Source: Lunularia cruciata
Lineage: Eukaryota > Streptophyta > Marchantiopsida > Lunulariales > Lunulariaceae
Length of the DNA stretch: 64,000 nucleotides
Assembly (NCBI GenBank): GCA_948567375.1
Contig: OX419755.1
Location: 4,593,001 to 4,657,000 of the forward strand
Direction of reading: 5' to 3'
The translations under genes and the position numbers were made by a program. Positions 38,061 to 50,832 of this stretch are shown here, in pieces; positions within the stretch are counted from its first letter, which is position 1, and every line of letters starts with the position of its first letter. The notes under the pieces are model-generated. The model saw nothing but the letters and a program-made list of their open reading frames with translations. It did no database searches and was not told the origin of the DNA.

Positions 38061-40308
38061 CAAAATCATACTTTTTTTTCTCTCTTTAGGAACACACATG
38101 GTGCTTAGCTATGGAGCCTATAGATCAAAGGCTAGAGCAAAACTATCCCTACTAGTTGAGCATGCATAGATCCCAACTAGTAGAACCCTTCACTCTAGGT
38201 TTTGGTATTCTTGCTATCAGATAGAGTAGTAACAAGTGACCTAACTTGTCATCATAACACACACTCTTGGTTTGTTGGTCATCACTTCTAGCATTACCAA
38301 GGAGAAATACACAACACTCCTAGAAGGAAAGAACCTAAGCGTAATGCCTGCACACCAATCCAAACCAGTTGGGCATACAAACAGGCATGCAAACACAGAG
38401 AAGATCCAATCACAAGAATCTAGCAACAACTCTCTTTGCTTTTGTCAAAATTGAGCTTTGGAGCTGTCTTGCTCTATTATCAAGCCAATTTCAACCTATA
38501 CTCCAAGCTTCTTCCAATATGTACTTCAGCCTTCATCCAATTTGTACTCCAAGTAGAGTAATCCTATGTCTTATTGATGAGGAAAGTCCTATGTAACTCA
38601 GATGTGCATAACTTTCTTTATGTACCTTGTATTATAGTCTTCTAGGATTCAATGGAAAGCCTATGAGATAAGCTTTCCAATGATAAAAAATAAGCTACAA
38701 TTTGATCACCATAACTCCCTTGACAAGCTCTCAAACTTTGCCAGTTTTTTTATAATTTTTACCCTAATTTCAAAATCCCTAATTTAGGGTTTGCTCCTGG
38801 TTTTGGGTAATTTTCTCTAGATTTCTGGATCAGAGGTGCACCCTTTACTCAAAAACACTCTAGAAACTTAAATCCTTAGTCATAGATACATAAATAGGAG
38901 AATATGCACTCAATCATAATAAAATATAGAAATGCTCTCATGAGCTTTCAATAGTAGTTTCAATAAAGTTTGTTGCATCAGCTCTCACTCTCAATGGACC
39001 CAAAAATCAACCAAATTCTTCATAGTAGCTTGTTACACCCTTGTCTAAACCTCTATAAATTTTAGTAAATTTTAAGGTACTAAAATTTACTAAAATTTAC
39101 ATTTACCCCAAATCCTAGATATAGATCATTTCTTGAGCTATGCTAACTTGTGAGCTCTACAGACCCAAGTATGCTTGATCCAAGGCCCTGAATTATCTAT
39201 TTGAGAAATTCACATGAAACCTCTGCATAAAAGTGAAAACCCTAGCCACACTAACAATACTAAAAATTTTCACAAGGTGATTTGGACCGGAATTTCAAGA
39301 GTGACCAAATCTTCAAACCTGATCAGAATGTCATCTCCAACTCCTCACTTTCCAAATCTCCAACTTCAATTGGCTAGATCTGATTTGAGATTGATCAAAA
39401 TAAAAAAATTTCTTGAGCTCATCATTACAAGCACTCTATCAACTCACCAACCCAATTGATAGATCATGAAGATGCCTCTAAAGCTCTCTAAATAATCTAT
39501 CTTGTGCTCTTGGGTATAAATTTTACCTCCTTGACTCTATTGATCATATCTCGCAAAGAATTGACTCAAATCACTCAATTTTAGTCTTCAGATTGTAGCT
39601 TGTTAGCTCTTCTCTCCAACCATGGTCTCCACTCCCCAAATACCCTCCCTCAACTCCCTTGATGGTCCAAAAACTCCCAACTTTTTTCTTGGAATCCAGT
39701 CTCTTGCAATTTTGTCATATAGCCTCTTCACTTTTTGACAAGTAGACCCCATAACTACATCTTGAAGCTCATGAGAAAAATTGAGTCATTATCCAACTAC
39801 AAGAGCACATAGATTCTCAAGTTCTATAATATCTTGTAAGTAAGCACCGGAAGGACAATAGGATCTGGGTTTTCCATCATTGACTCTATAAATGCATGAA
39901 ACATGCCACCATCCAATCTTGTAAGTCATCAAGGTGTAGAATCTAAAGCTTGATAAGAAAAGGATTTGGGAATAGCAGTCGGGAGCATAGGATATCTCCT
40001 AATCAATTGCTCTCTTTAACGCCCAATATCCACACTTTGCTACAACTCTCACTCTCAACGTCCTCCTCCCGCTCGACATTCCTCCCCCTAAAAAACACCT
40101 TCCACCTAACTCTTCACCATGTATATACATAAGAACCCTCAAAGAAGACAACACCATAATCCATATGGCCAATCATATACATATACATAGATTGCTCACA
40201 TGGCAGTAGCTCAACTATGGGATCCATCATACAAGGAGATAAGGAGATAATCCACATTAGTTTACTTGTTCAAAGGCTACGCAAACCACAACACAACACC
40301 AAGGGTTC
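38061..40308. mobile_element. Unclassified insertion of about 2.25 kb in the RT gene of element 1
   Basis: Compared with element 2, the RT frame breaks after ATTGACTAT and resumes at GGGTTCAATAAACAAAC, with about 2.25 kb of unrelated AT-rich sequence between. CAA occurs at both edges and might be a 3-bp target duplication. No TG..CA ends, CACTA ends or transposase frame were recognised. Non-autonomous transposon or large solo LTR of another family are both possible. Confidence 0.6.
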
Positions 40309-41190
40309 AATAAACAAACAATGAAGAATGCATATCCCTTGCCTTGAATTGATGACTTGCTTGATCAATTAAGTAGAGCATAGTACTTCTCCAAGTTAGA
40401 TCTTTGTAGTGGCTATTGGCAAATTCCCATTGATAGGGAGGATGTGCAAAAGACTGCATTTTTGCACAAGGTATGGGCATTCAGAGTGGAGAGTTCTACC
40501 TTTTGGGCTCACTAATACTCTAACAGTCTTCATGGATCAGATGCATCAAGTGTTGGATGGACTATTATTAGATAGGTACATGGTGGTGTTCTTGGATGAT
40601 ATTTTTATCTATAATAAGATAGAGGTAGAACACATGAATCACATGCAAGAAGTCCTAAGATAATCATGATAATGGAAATTTTACTACAAGAAGTCAAAGT
40701 GTGCCTTTTGGTAGAAGGAAGTTACCTTCTTAGGTCACAAGATCTCATTGGAGGGGATCAAAATAGAAGAGGAGGCCATTACTGATTGGTCTACTCCAAG
40801 GGATGCTATAGAAGTATGGACATTTAATGGATTAGTTAGTTTTTACCAACGATTCATCCACTATTATGCTCATGTGATTGCACCATTGACTAATCTCTTT
40901 GGGAAGAACTTGAGCTTTCAATGGACCACCAAGCACAAAGAAGCACTCAAGAAGTTGAAACATATGGTGTCTTCAAGACCCATTCTTCAACCATATAATC
41001 TTCAACTACCTTGTGTGGTTGATTTTGATGCTTCTAACTTTGCAATTGTTGTGTTGCAACATGAATTCCCATATGGACTGCATCCCATTGCCTTTGTATC
41101 TTGCCAACTAAATATGGTTGAAAGGAATTACTCTACTTGAGATTGGGAACAACTTGCAATGGTATCTGCTACCAAGGTATGGAGACATTA

Positions 41191-41602
41191 TGTAACAATA
41201 TGGAGTTAAACAACATAGTTAATAGCGCTAACAAAGTAGCAAATAAGACAAATTAACCTAGAATATTCTAGAAATATCTAGGAAGCTTCTTGGGAAGCTT
41301 CCCGGTTAGCTTAGCGTGCACCCCAAGTAGGTAGCTTCTAGAAGCTTCTAACTAGCCTAGCTAGTATGCCAAGTAAGCGGCTTCTAAAAGGAAGTTTCTT
41401 GAGAAGCTTCCCAATTAACTTGACTTGCACTCCAAGAAAGCGGCTCAAGGAAGCTTCTTGAGAAGCTTCTCAAGAGCCTTGTATGATCCTTGTAAATACA
41501 AGAGCCAAAACTCATGCTAGGCATTTGGAGTTTTCCCTCATTCAAGTGTCCCAATGTGAGCTTCCATTCTCCTATTTCTCTCCTCAATCTCGGTCTTTTA
41601 CA
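41191..41602 (+). repeat. Solo LTR of the element 1/2 family inserted in RNase H of element 1, TSD CATTA
   Basis: The 412-bp sequence has TGTAACAATATGG at one end and GTCTTTTACA at the other, and is flanked by CATTA at 41,186-41,190 and 41,603-41,607. Removing it restores the RNase H frame equivalent to KVWRHYLLGKQV in element 2. The direct repeat and the lack of any internal sequence show a solo LTR left by LTR-LTR recombination. Confidence 0.95.
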
Positions 41603-43326
41603 CATTATCTTTTGGGAAACATGTGATCATGCAAACTTATCACAAACCATTGTTGCAAACCTTACACTTTGAACACATGAAGAGTTGATATCATTGATGG
41701 GAGGAGCAACTCCAATTTTTTGACATCAAACTTGAATACAAACCAGGTTGGTTCCATGTCATCCTTGATGCCCTATCATGATAACCTAATTTGAAGTCTC
41801 TTCCTCTCATCAAGATAGCAATTATGATGGTGTTAATTGACTCCAAGGTCAAAATGAGTTTAGGTCAGCTTTACAATAAGATCCATTCTTTTAGATAGTA
41901 CAAGGTTGTCTTGCAATATGCGACAAGGAGTACAATATCTTCTCCTTCAAGGAAGGCTTTTTATTCCATGAGGATCAGATATATGTTCCAGCCAAGGGTC
42001 ATCTTTGACTTGCGCCTCCAAGAAGCCCATGACTTACCAATTGTTGGTCACATGGGAGTTGACAAGACCTTGGGTACTCTCTAATGCCAATGGTGGTGGC
42101 CCAACATGATACAAGATGTTATAGAGTTTGTCTGATCATGAGAGAGTTGCCAACATAACAATGCCAACGCAACAAGACCAGGAACCAAAAGACAAGTGGA
42201 CTCCTTCAACCACTCCCCATTCCATCTACTTGGTAGGAACACGTGAGCTTGGATCTCATCACATCCTTGCCCAAGACAAAGCAAAGTCACACAACAATCA
42301 TGGTGTTTGTGGATAAACTTAGTAAGAAAATCCATTTGGCACCAACCTTTGACACCGTTGATGCTCCAACATTAGCACATATCTACTTTGATAATATCTT
42401 CAAACATCATGGGATGTTACGTGTACCAATCTTTGACCGTGATCCTTGATTCATTGGAAAGTTTTGGCAAGCACTTTTCTAGATACTCAACACCAAGCTT
42501 GGTTTGTCCATAGCCTATCATCTTCAAATTGATGGACAAACTGAATGTGCAAATTGTACCTTGGAGGATGCTTTGTGCCTTTGTCAACATTCACCACACT
42601 AATTGAGATGAATGTCTTGCAATTGCAGAGTTTGCATACAATAATTCTAAATAGGTAAGCATCAAGTTTTCTCCTTTCTTTCTCAATTTTGGCCAAGACC
42701 CCACTTGTTCTAGATTCCCGTCTTGCTCCTCCTCTATCTCATGTCTCTCATACGTCCACTTTCTTGACCACCATATCCCAATCCCTCTAACAAGCAAAAT
42801 CTCATCTCCTTGTTGCTTAGAACTAGCAGAAACAATATGCGGATCACCATCATTGTGATCTCACCTTTCAAGTTGGTGATAAGGTCATACTCTCATCCAA
42901 TAACCTCTCCCTCCCACTTGATACCAAATTTTTAAACTTGCCCCTAATTGGATGTCATCAAAATTATCTCTCCTATTGCTTATCAACTTGCCTTGCCTTG
43001 TCATATATGCATCCATCTTGTCTTTCATGTTTCCAAGTTGAAACCTTTTGTTCCTAACCCATCTTCTATTTCCTTTTGAGTCCAACCTTCTCCTCTTCCT
43101 ATCCTATCAATGATTATGAAGAGTACAAGTTGATTGTATCTTTGCACATTGCCACATTCAACAAGGCCGCCGACAACATACGGAATACAAGGTCCTTTGG
43201 AAAGGGTATCCTCTTCATGATGCTACATGGGAACCTCTTCCTCATCTCCAAAATGCACAAATGGTCATCCAAGATTTTGAAGCTTCAATGGAAATAAAGA
43301 CATGACCAACTAGTGGTGGGAGAATA

Positions 43327-43699
43327 TGTAACAATATGGAGTTCAGTGGTGAAGTTAGTCAGGGCTAACAAAGTAGCAAATAGGCCAAATTAACCTAAAA
43401 TATTCCAAAAGTATCTAGGAAGCTTCTTGGGAAACTTCCAAGCTAGCTTAGCTTGCATGCCAAGTAGATGGTTTCTAGAAAGAAGCTTCTTGAGAAGCTT
43501 CTCAATTAACTTGGCTTACACTCCAAGAAAGCGGTTCAAGGAAACTTCTTGAGAAGCTTCTCAAGAGCCTTATATGCTCCCTATAAATACCATAGTCAAA
43601 GCTCATGCTAGGCATCCACTCAAGTATCGCACTCAAGTATCACACTTTCTCTCACTCAAGTATCGCAATGTTCTCCTATTTGGCCTTGGATCTTTTACA
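43327..43699 (+). repeat. 3' LTR of element 1
   Basis: TGTAACAATATGG to GATCTTTTACA, 373 bp, following a purine-rich stretch GGTGGGAGAATA. The CTTGAGAAGCTTCTCAAG palindrome lies at 43,548-43,565. It differs from the 5' LTR by small indels as well as substitutions, which suggests an old insertion. Confidence 0.92.
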
Positions 43700-45400
43700 A
43701 CCCCAACCACTAGTGTTCCCAACCTCAATGTGGAAAACTCCCTTCAATCTGGCTGTAAGCTCCATATGTCCTTTAGTCGCATCCCAAGTAGATCACTCTC
43801 ACTAGTAGCCATTGTTTGTGTCCCAAGAATAACCTATGCACTTGGTCCATTACCCCAAGCATGCGCCTAAATTGTCTTGAAAGGCAAAAAGCTCACAAGT
43901 GTTTGAGTGGCAATGCATGTCAAGCGCATCTTGTGCTGGTCTGCCAAGCCAAAGCTCACAATCCAAGTCAAACAGTTTAGGTCCATACTTGACTTAACCC
44001 TAATACCTAACACATGGATGCCTCTAACATTATTATAACAACAATAATATTGGTACAAAAATCCATAGCCCACTCCCTCTCATTGGCATTAGATTCCACC
44101 AATTGCTATAATTGTGAGTCCCAAACAAGTACAAGACCTCTCCTTCAAAAAGCATGGGAGCTTGTGAAACTCATAAGTGTGGGTAAAGTGATGATGTCCA
44201 ACAAGGTTCACCATTGCCATTGGTGACCTATCTGCCACTACCACCATTTGGGATTGGCATCCAACATCCAAAAACATCATCAATAGTAAGGTGGTCTACT
44301 CATTGAATCCCATCATAAGCACATTGTAGAACCTCTATAGGTAAGAGGATTGTCCACCAAAGTCAAAGATGATGAATCGTGATCTCACTTGGCTGCATCC
44401 AACAACATGGTAGGTGCCATCTAAGATTAAACCTACTCACCAAAACTCGGGTGTGAGAATCACTCATCAAAGGGACATTCTTTCCAAAATGTAGGTTGGA
44501 GAAATGGATAGATGAACTTGGAGATGTCATAGTTAAACATAATATCTCCCAAAACATACCAAAATGGGAATCTTGGAGACCTTGACCTTGGCTAGCACGT
44601 GTATGTCTCTAACATGGCCATTCCAGAATCACCAAATGAATGGGACCATGTCTTTCTAAATCCTCCATCCTTAGCAAGGAAATGTTTGCTAGTAGGAGCT
44701 TTTGGTAAACCCGACTACTAACATTTGTAGCAACTCAAGATACCAATTGGCCAAGTGTGCCACATGATATAGAGAGACTCACCTAACACTCTCATCTCTC
44801 ACCACATACAAGTACCTTTGTACTTGTATATCTACCTATAATATTGTATCTAGTATAGTGCTAATCCCACCAAACAACTCTTATAGACATCTCCCTCTAC
44901 TAGATAATGCCAAACAATGAGTATGGTATCCAAAGGTGATAACATGATAGACTCCAAAGGTTCATCCTCACAATGGTTACCTAGTGGTACAAAGGCTCTA
45001 CTCCAAGCCTATTGCACCAATTGATCTACATGTTGTTGCAAGGCCTCCTTAAAACTCCACAATGGAACATCCAAGGTAGATGGAATGATCTCACTCATAC
45101 TTCAAATTCAAAGGATCTCCTCTAGTACTAGAGTATCCCTTGTATAAATGTTCCCTTCCAATAAGTCACCAGGCCAAGTAAAAAAAACATGGTCCTTGAC
45201 TGTAGTGAGCCAAGACTACCACTACTAAAGCGTATTGGTAGGTGATATACCCATCCCTCACTTGCTGCCAACTTGGTCTATAGGAGGTTTTCTCCTTCCA
45301 ATAATCAATATTGAAACCCATAGGGTATAACATTGCTCCACCAACAAAGAATACCATGGAATTCTCTCTTTGTCTTGTCTTTTTTGTTCCGCACTTAAGC
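43700..45400 (-). pseudogene. Probable continuation of element 5 (protease/gag side), strongly decayed
   Basis: If element 1 is removed, the minus-strand reading at 43,700-44,000 joins the linker frame at 35,950 in the expected direction. Open stretches such as GPKLFDLDCELWLGRPAQDA occur at about 43.9-44.0 kb. No PBS or LTR could be assigned and target-site duplications at the junctions are not clear (CCCCT versus ACCCC), so the link is inferred from position. Confidence 0.4.
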
Positions 45401-46963
45401 TGGGATTCACCCGACTAGACGTTGTTCTAATCAAAATATTTTTAAGTAGATTGATTGTTTGGATAGGCTCAATCTACAACAATCAAACTCAATAGATTGG
45501 TCGATTATCCTATTGTAATTGACTATTACCTCTTACCTCAACATATTTTGTTAAGTGTTGAACTATGTTCAAGGAATCCACTTCTAAAGCCAGCCCACAT
45601 TTTCCATTGTGAGTTGTGATTCTGGTGAACCGGGATTCGCTGCCTTTGTCAAGCATCAGATGTGCTCATACACACTTTCATCCAGGCATTTGATTGAAGC
45701 TTTGGATGAGTGTTGGAGAATAGACCCAAACCGCTAATCAACTAATTGCTAACAAACCATATTTCTAACCATAATTGGCAAAAACCTAAGAAACAGAAAG
45801 AAAGAGCATGTTCCTCTTTGTTTATCGCATGCGGTCCTAGGCATGTGCACCTGACTGCCCTTACCTCACCAACATCTTGGCCTTTTGGCGGTGGAGGCTC
45901 ATCAGGCCCCGCATCCTCTCCTTCTAGATTTAACTGTAGATCTGGACCCTCCTCATCAGTTTCAACCTACGCCTCTTCTAGTGGAGCTTCTTCTTCATAT
46001 TTGTCCACTTCAGATTCTCCGTCTGCCTTCTCCCTCCACGAGTTCTACCGGTGGAACTACGAATGCTGGTACGGAGGTGGTTGATAGGCCCAATTTGAAC
46101 AATGAGCTCTCTATATGTGATGTAAAACCACTCCTAAGAGATGTTTGGATTTGAAATAGACACCTCTCTTTATTGGTCCTCCATAGCTCTATATCAACAA
46201 CTATAGACTTCCCCAACATAAGAGGTTGTACAATAGAGTCTAATAAGACTATATATGGTGTACAGACCTTCCTTGAAGGTCACACCAAATGGAAAAACCC
46301 CCTTTGGTTATCCAATAGCACAACTCAAGGTGTGAACCATGCTTATTCAAAGGCAGGTCTGGCTGGTAACTCCTCCAATCTATATGTTATTGCTTGCCAT
46401 AAACTATTCGTTGCTAAGCAGATCCTATAATCCTCAACCAAGTCAACTCCACTATCAACCACCTCTTCTCTAGAAGTAGGAACCTCATTATCCCTACTCT
46501 CACAAAGTGTGGTAGCCAATCAAAACATTGGAGCTAGGTCAACTCTTAATGTATGTATATCATTGGCTGAAAACAAAGGTAAGTGCATAATCAATTGAAC
46601 TGCCCAAACATTGGGCTAGATGTAATTTGTGTGGTAGTAGGTAGCTGACTAGCAGCTAGTCTATCATGCATCCCATCACAACCTACCAACTTGCATTAGG
46701 ATGTCTACAAGCCATGAATGTCATTTATAATGCCTCGGAGAGTGTGAAAGACTAGGGAAGTCTGACATGTCTACCAACCTCTTCTCTCTATGGGTCCAAT
46801 TCCACTGATGATCCTCTAGGCTCCACAACATGTATTGCACTCCTAGTCACTATGACATATGCATCTACTTTTTCTTCTCTGCACATGAAGTCCAAGACAT
46901 CTCTATCACCAACATAAGTAGAAGCTTTAACACCCAAATTTGATCTCTTTTGAGCTATGGCCA
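45401..46963. other. Unassigned spacer between elements 5 and 3
   Basis: Plus-strand open frames at 45,746-46,154 and 46,173-46,430 occur in GC-richer sequence. They show Ser/Pro-rich low complexity and no domain that I can name. They could be remnants of another retroelement's gag. Confidence 0.35.
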
Positions 46964-47697
46964 TGTGAAATCTTCCAAGGATAGTATGTTAGTGAAGAGA
47001 GAGACCCACACAATTTCACCTCTGATGCCCCAACGGAGCACCTTGATTGTATTATATAACAAAGAAGAGTCCTCCAAAGGAAGCTCCACCCTAAGATCAG
47101 ATACGTGGATTGGTGACCTATAAGTAAGCTCTGCCCTTAGATTGGTTGCATGCATGGGTGACATGTCAATTCTAATCCTATTTGGTTGGTCAAACTATCT
47201 TTGACTAAAGGAAATCTTTAGAGAATCTTCATGTAGGTGAATCGCATGGGTGAGGTACCATTGGAAAGCTCTCAATGAGAAAAACTTGGGGGTAGGGAAG
47301 GCCAGCTATTTCTTCAACAAAGAGGGAGAGTATGCATATTTTTTAGCCCTAATTCATTTGTTTAGACCTCTTGAATTGGCTCTAAAGTTTCCAAGCTATT
47401 TTTGGCTCTTGCTATCTTAGTCAAAGCCCTCTTTTGGTGACACCTCTATCTAAACTACCTAGCATATCATGCATAACATCCTTCAAGATGTTACGAAGCC
47501 AATTTTCACCTCTAGATAATATATCTAGCTTTTGGCATTACAAATTTAAGCTATTTTTGGCTCTTGCACTATTACTAAAAGTACTTTTTTGGTGATACCT
47601 TTATCTAATCTACCTAGCACATTATACATAACATCCTTCCAAATTTTATCAAGCCAATTTTCAACTCTAAATGATATGTTTAGCTATTGGTATTACA
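46964..47697 (-). repeat. 3' LTR of element 3
   Basis: It matches the LTRs of element 4, with shared GATGCCCCAA.GGAGCACCTT and AAGCTCCACCCT. The plus-strand ends are TGTGAAATC and GGTATTACA. It is the most diverged copy of this LTR in the window. Confidence 0.75.
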
Positions 47698-49834
47698 AAC
47701 CTCTCCTCTTTTAAGATGCAACGTCTTTGTTGCAAAGTTGTTGCTCAAAAGATTTCACTAACATCGGTGCATTGGTCAAGTTGGCTATTGGCTCCCATGT
47801 TGCCTCATATAGTGGGTGCATTTTCCAATGTATAAGTTATTCCACTTGCAGATGGTGAGTACTCCAAATTCATTTTTGGAGAATATGTTTGATTTCATAT
47901 TCCTCCGTGTCATCAATGAGTGTTGGACAAAGTGGAATCTCCTATATAGAAGGAAAGTGGCACAATCAGGGTACATATATGCATAGAAAGGAAACATGGA
48001 ATACTAGATCAATCTTCATTTGTGGTGGTAGCTCAAGGTGGTAGGCCATTGCGCCAATTCAACAAAAGATGGGAAAATATCCAATAAAATAAGGTCTAAG
48101 CTTGAATGGGCCAACTAATGTGAGGTTGGTTTTTGATAATTAGACTTGATCCCCAACATTGAACTCCATATGTTTGCAATGTGCATCTACAAATTGTTTT
48201 TGTCAATTTTGGGTGATTTGCAACCTATTTTTGGTGTTCTCTATTCCTTGTTGGATTTTAGAAACAAAAGTGTTGACAACATCCACCTTGGTATCCACCA
48301 AGGGATCTTCATCAAGCTCAAAGTTGTGAAAGGATACTTTCCATACATGAGGAAGAATGGTGTAATATGTATGGATGCATTCATTGAATTATTGTATGAA
48401 AATTCCACCATGGAAGTAAGGTGTCCCACCTTTCTTGCTCTTTTAGGATGAAGCCTCAGAGCGTATCCTCAATGGTGTGATTAGCCTGCTCTATTTGGCC
48501 ATTGGTCTGTGGATGGTAGGTTGTAAACATAGCCAATTTGGTTTTGAACAAACCAAAAAGTGTTCTTCTAAACAAACAGGTGAATTGAGTGCCTCTATCC
48601 ATGATGAGCACTCAAGTTAGGCTATGGTGAGAAAAGACTGCATCTAAGTACAACTGAGCTAATTGTGTAGAAATCACACCCTAGGAGGTAGGATGCACAT
48701 GAATCATTTTGCTGATTTGGTCAACAAAGACTACAATGGATACAAATCCTGAGGTGCTCTTGGGCAATTTGCAAACCAGATCCATGCTTACATGTTCCCA
48801 ATGTTGTGTAGGAGTAGGAAGGGGTTGAAGAAGTCCTACTAGAGCTTGATTAGAAGCTTTATTTTGTTGAATAAGTTGGCAACTTTAAATATACTCCATC
48901 AGATCATTGCTCATCTTGGGCCAATAGTAATGGCATTTGGATGCATCCAAGATCTTGTCCAATCCAATGTGACATGCAATGGCAAAATCATGACATTTTG
49001 CTAGGATGGTGGTTTTTATGTCAATGTCATCCATGATCCATAACTTGTCATAACAAAAAGTGAGTTCTTAGGTACTGGTGATACCTTTGGATGATTGAGC
49101 TCCTACAATCTATGGGTCAATTTTCATAACAATAAGCATCATTGCTCAAAATTTAGGGTTCGTCTTGACCTCTACCACCAGATTGTTTACCATAAGCATT
49201 TGGGTAAATGCATCAACAAGTTGCTCCTTGCCTTCCACATATGTGATTGTCATGTTGAACCTTTGTCTCCACTCTACCCACCAAATCTATTGACAAGATA
49301 GATCTTTTTGTGTCTCAAGGTAGACTAAAGGTTTGTGGTTTTTCTCCATTACAAATGCTTTCTTGCCAAGATAGTGCTTCCAATGCTTGGTTGCCATCAC
49401 AATGGCCAACTCCTCTATTTTGGTGGTATGATAGTTGTGTTTTTCCGGTAATAGTTTCCAAGAGAAATATGCAATTGGGTGACATCCATCATGCCACTTC
49501 TATTGCATGACTACTCTTATTGCTACACCTCATACATCTATAGCCAACTTGTTTGGACGTTTTGGGTCATACAATTTCAAGATTGGTGCACGTAGTAATC
49601 CATCTTTCAATTCCTAAAAGGCCAATTCTTGTACGGTTCCACACATTCTTCCCCTTGCCAATTAGTGTTGTTAGAGGTTGTGCTACCTTGTGTGAAATTT
49701 TTGACAAATTGTTGATAGAACCCAATCAATTCCAAGAAACTCTTGAGTTGATTTTAATATTCTGGAGCACTCCATTTTTGAAAGACCTCTATTTTATTTT
49801 TTAGCACTTGGATACCTTTTGCACTCACTAATTT
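46964..49834 (-). mobile_element. Element 3: truncated minus-strand gypsy chromovirus (3' LTR, integrase, RNase H, part of RT)
   Basis: The 3' LTR (46,964-47,697, about 734 bp) ends in TATTACA on the plus strand and is followed by the polypurine tract (AAAAGAGGAGAGG on the minus strand). Then come a chromodomain remnant (about 47,800-47,930), integrase (48,241-48,800, with VEFSYNNSMNAS), RNase H (about 49,250-49,610) and the end of RT. Homology to element 4 stops abruptly at about 49,830, where the 3' LTR of element 4 begins. The missing RT, protease and gag are not in the window. Confidence 0.75.
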
Positions 49835-50408
49835 TGTGAGGATAGCAGGGAAACATAGACGCACAAGCACAGGTTTCACACTCAAACTCTAATGCCCCAA
49901 AGGAGCACCTTCTCTTTATTATATAGACAAAGAGGATCTCCTCCAAGGAAGATCCACCATAGGATTAGGCACATAGATAAGTGACATGTCAACAAGCTCC
50001 ACCCTTGGATTACTTACTTGGATGGGTGCCATGTTGGTCTTGGTCCTATCTTCTTGGTCAAACAAGCTTTGACAAGAGGGAATCTTTTAGGGAATATTTT
50101 TGTAGGAATCTCAAAATCACATGGGTGAAGTATTGTTGGAAAGCTCTCAATGAGACAAACCAAGGGGAGGGAAGGCCAACCCTTTCTTGGATGGGTGGGA
50201 TTTGCACATTTTCAAGGCCTAATCCATCCGTTTAAGCCTCCAAAATTGCCCTCAAAGATTTTGGGTATATTTTGGTTCCTACTCTATTAATAGAAGTCTC
50301 TTTTTGGTGATACTTCTTTATGATCTATTTAGTCCATCATGTGTAACATCCTTCTAAATGTTACCAAACCAATTCTCACCTTTAAATCATATGTCTAGCT
50401 ATTGTATA
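49835..50408 (-). repeat. 3' LTR of element 4, first part (continues at 57,421-57,585)
   Basis: It starts TGTGAGGATAG and breaks at TAGCTATTGTATA, where element 2 is inserted. The uninterrupted sequence is seen at 63,931-63,960 (TAGCTATTGTATCTAAGG) in the 5' LTR. Confidence 0.88.
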
Positions 50409-50553
50409 TGTAACAATATGGAGTTTAGAGATGAAGTTAGTCGGGCTTACGAAGTAGCACATAAGACAAAGTAGCCTAGAATATTCTGAAAGTATCTAGG
50501 AAGCTTCTTGGGAAGCTTCCCGGTTAGCTTAGCTTGCATCTCAAGTAATAAGC

Positions 50554-50692
50554 TTCTAGAAACTTCCAACTAGCTTAGCTTGCACGCCAAGTAGGCGGCT
50601 TCTAGAAGGAAGCTTCTTGAGAAGCTTCTTAGTTAACTTGGCTTGCACTCTAAGAAAGCGGCTTGAGGAAGCTTCTTGAGAAGCTTCTCAAG
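50554..50692 (+). promoter_or_regulatory. Cluster of GAA/TTC modules matching heat-shock elements in the U3 of the element 2 LTR
   Basis: TTCTAGAAACTTC (50,554-50,566) fits the three-unit heat-shock element TTCnnGAAnnTTC exactly. Further inverted GAA/TTC modules follow at 50,600-50,628 and 50,668-50,692, the last within the 18-bp palindrome CTTGAGAAGCTTCTCAAG (50,675-50,692). The cluster ends about 17 bp before the TATA box. The match is seen directly; heat response is inferred from the known role of such elements, for example in the LTR of the Arabidopsis copia element ONSEN. Confidence 0.55.
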
Positions 50693-50708
50693 GACCTTGT
50701 ATGCTACC

Positions 50709-50716
50709 TATAAATA
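50709..50716 (+). promoter_or_regulatory. LTR TATA box of element 2
   Basis: TATAAATA, conserved at 57,309-57,316 and in the LTRs of element 1, lies about 100 bp before the LTR end, as expected for a U3 promoter. Confidence 0.7.
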
Positions 50717-50820
50717 CCAAAGCAAAAGCTCATGCTAGGCATTTGGAGTTTTCCCTCATTCAAGTGTCGCAATATGAGTTTCCATTCTCTATTTCTCTCC
50801 TCGGATTCGGTCTTTTACAT

Positions 50821-50832
50821 TGGTATCAGAGC
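50821..50832 (+). other. Primer-binding site of element 2 (initiator tRNA-Met)
   Basis: TGGTATCAGAGC follows the LTR after one base and matches the standard plant tRNA-iMet primer-binding site exactly. Confidence 0.95.

Larger units (their letters stand above)
35951..43699 (+). mobile_element. Element 1: Ty3/gypsy chromovirus, full-length but broken, with two internal insertions
   Basis: Two LTRs (35,951-36,308 and 43,327-43,699) enclose gag-pol remnants in plus orientation. Pieces are: gag with a decayed zinc knuckle (about 36,480-37,460), a protease fragment (to about 37,685, followed by a deletion relative to element 2), the RT N-terminus (37,776-37,982), RT core (40,321-40,800) with VVFLDDIFIY, RNase H (to 41,190 and from 41,603), integrase (42,243-42,449 and flanks) and a chromodomain (about 43,130-43,290, YKVLWKGYPLHDATWEPL). 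A foreign block of about 2.25 kb lies at 38,061-40,308 and a solo LTR at 41,191-41,602. Stops and frameshifts occur throughout. Confidence 0.88.
50409..50819 (+). repeat. 5' LTR of element 2
   Basis: TGTAACAATATGG to GTCTTTTACA, 411 bp, followed by T and a perfect primer-binding site. The TATA box TATAAATA is at 50,709-50,716. Confidence 0.96.
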
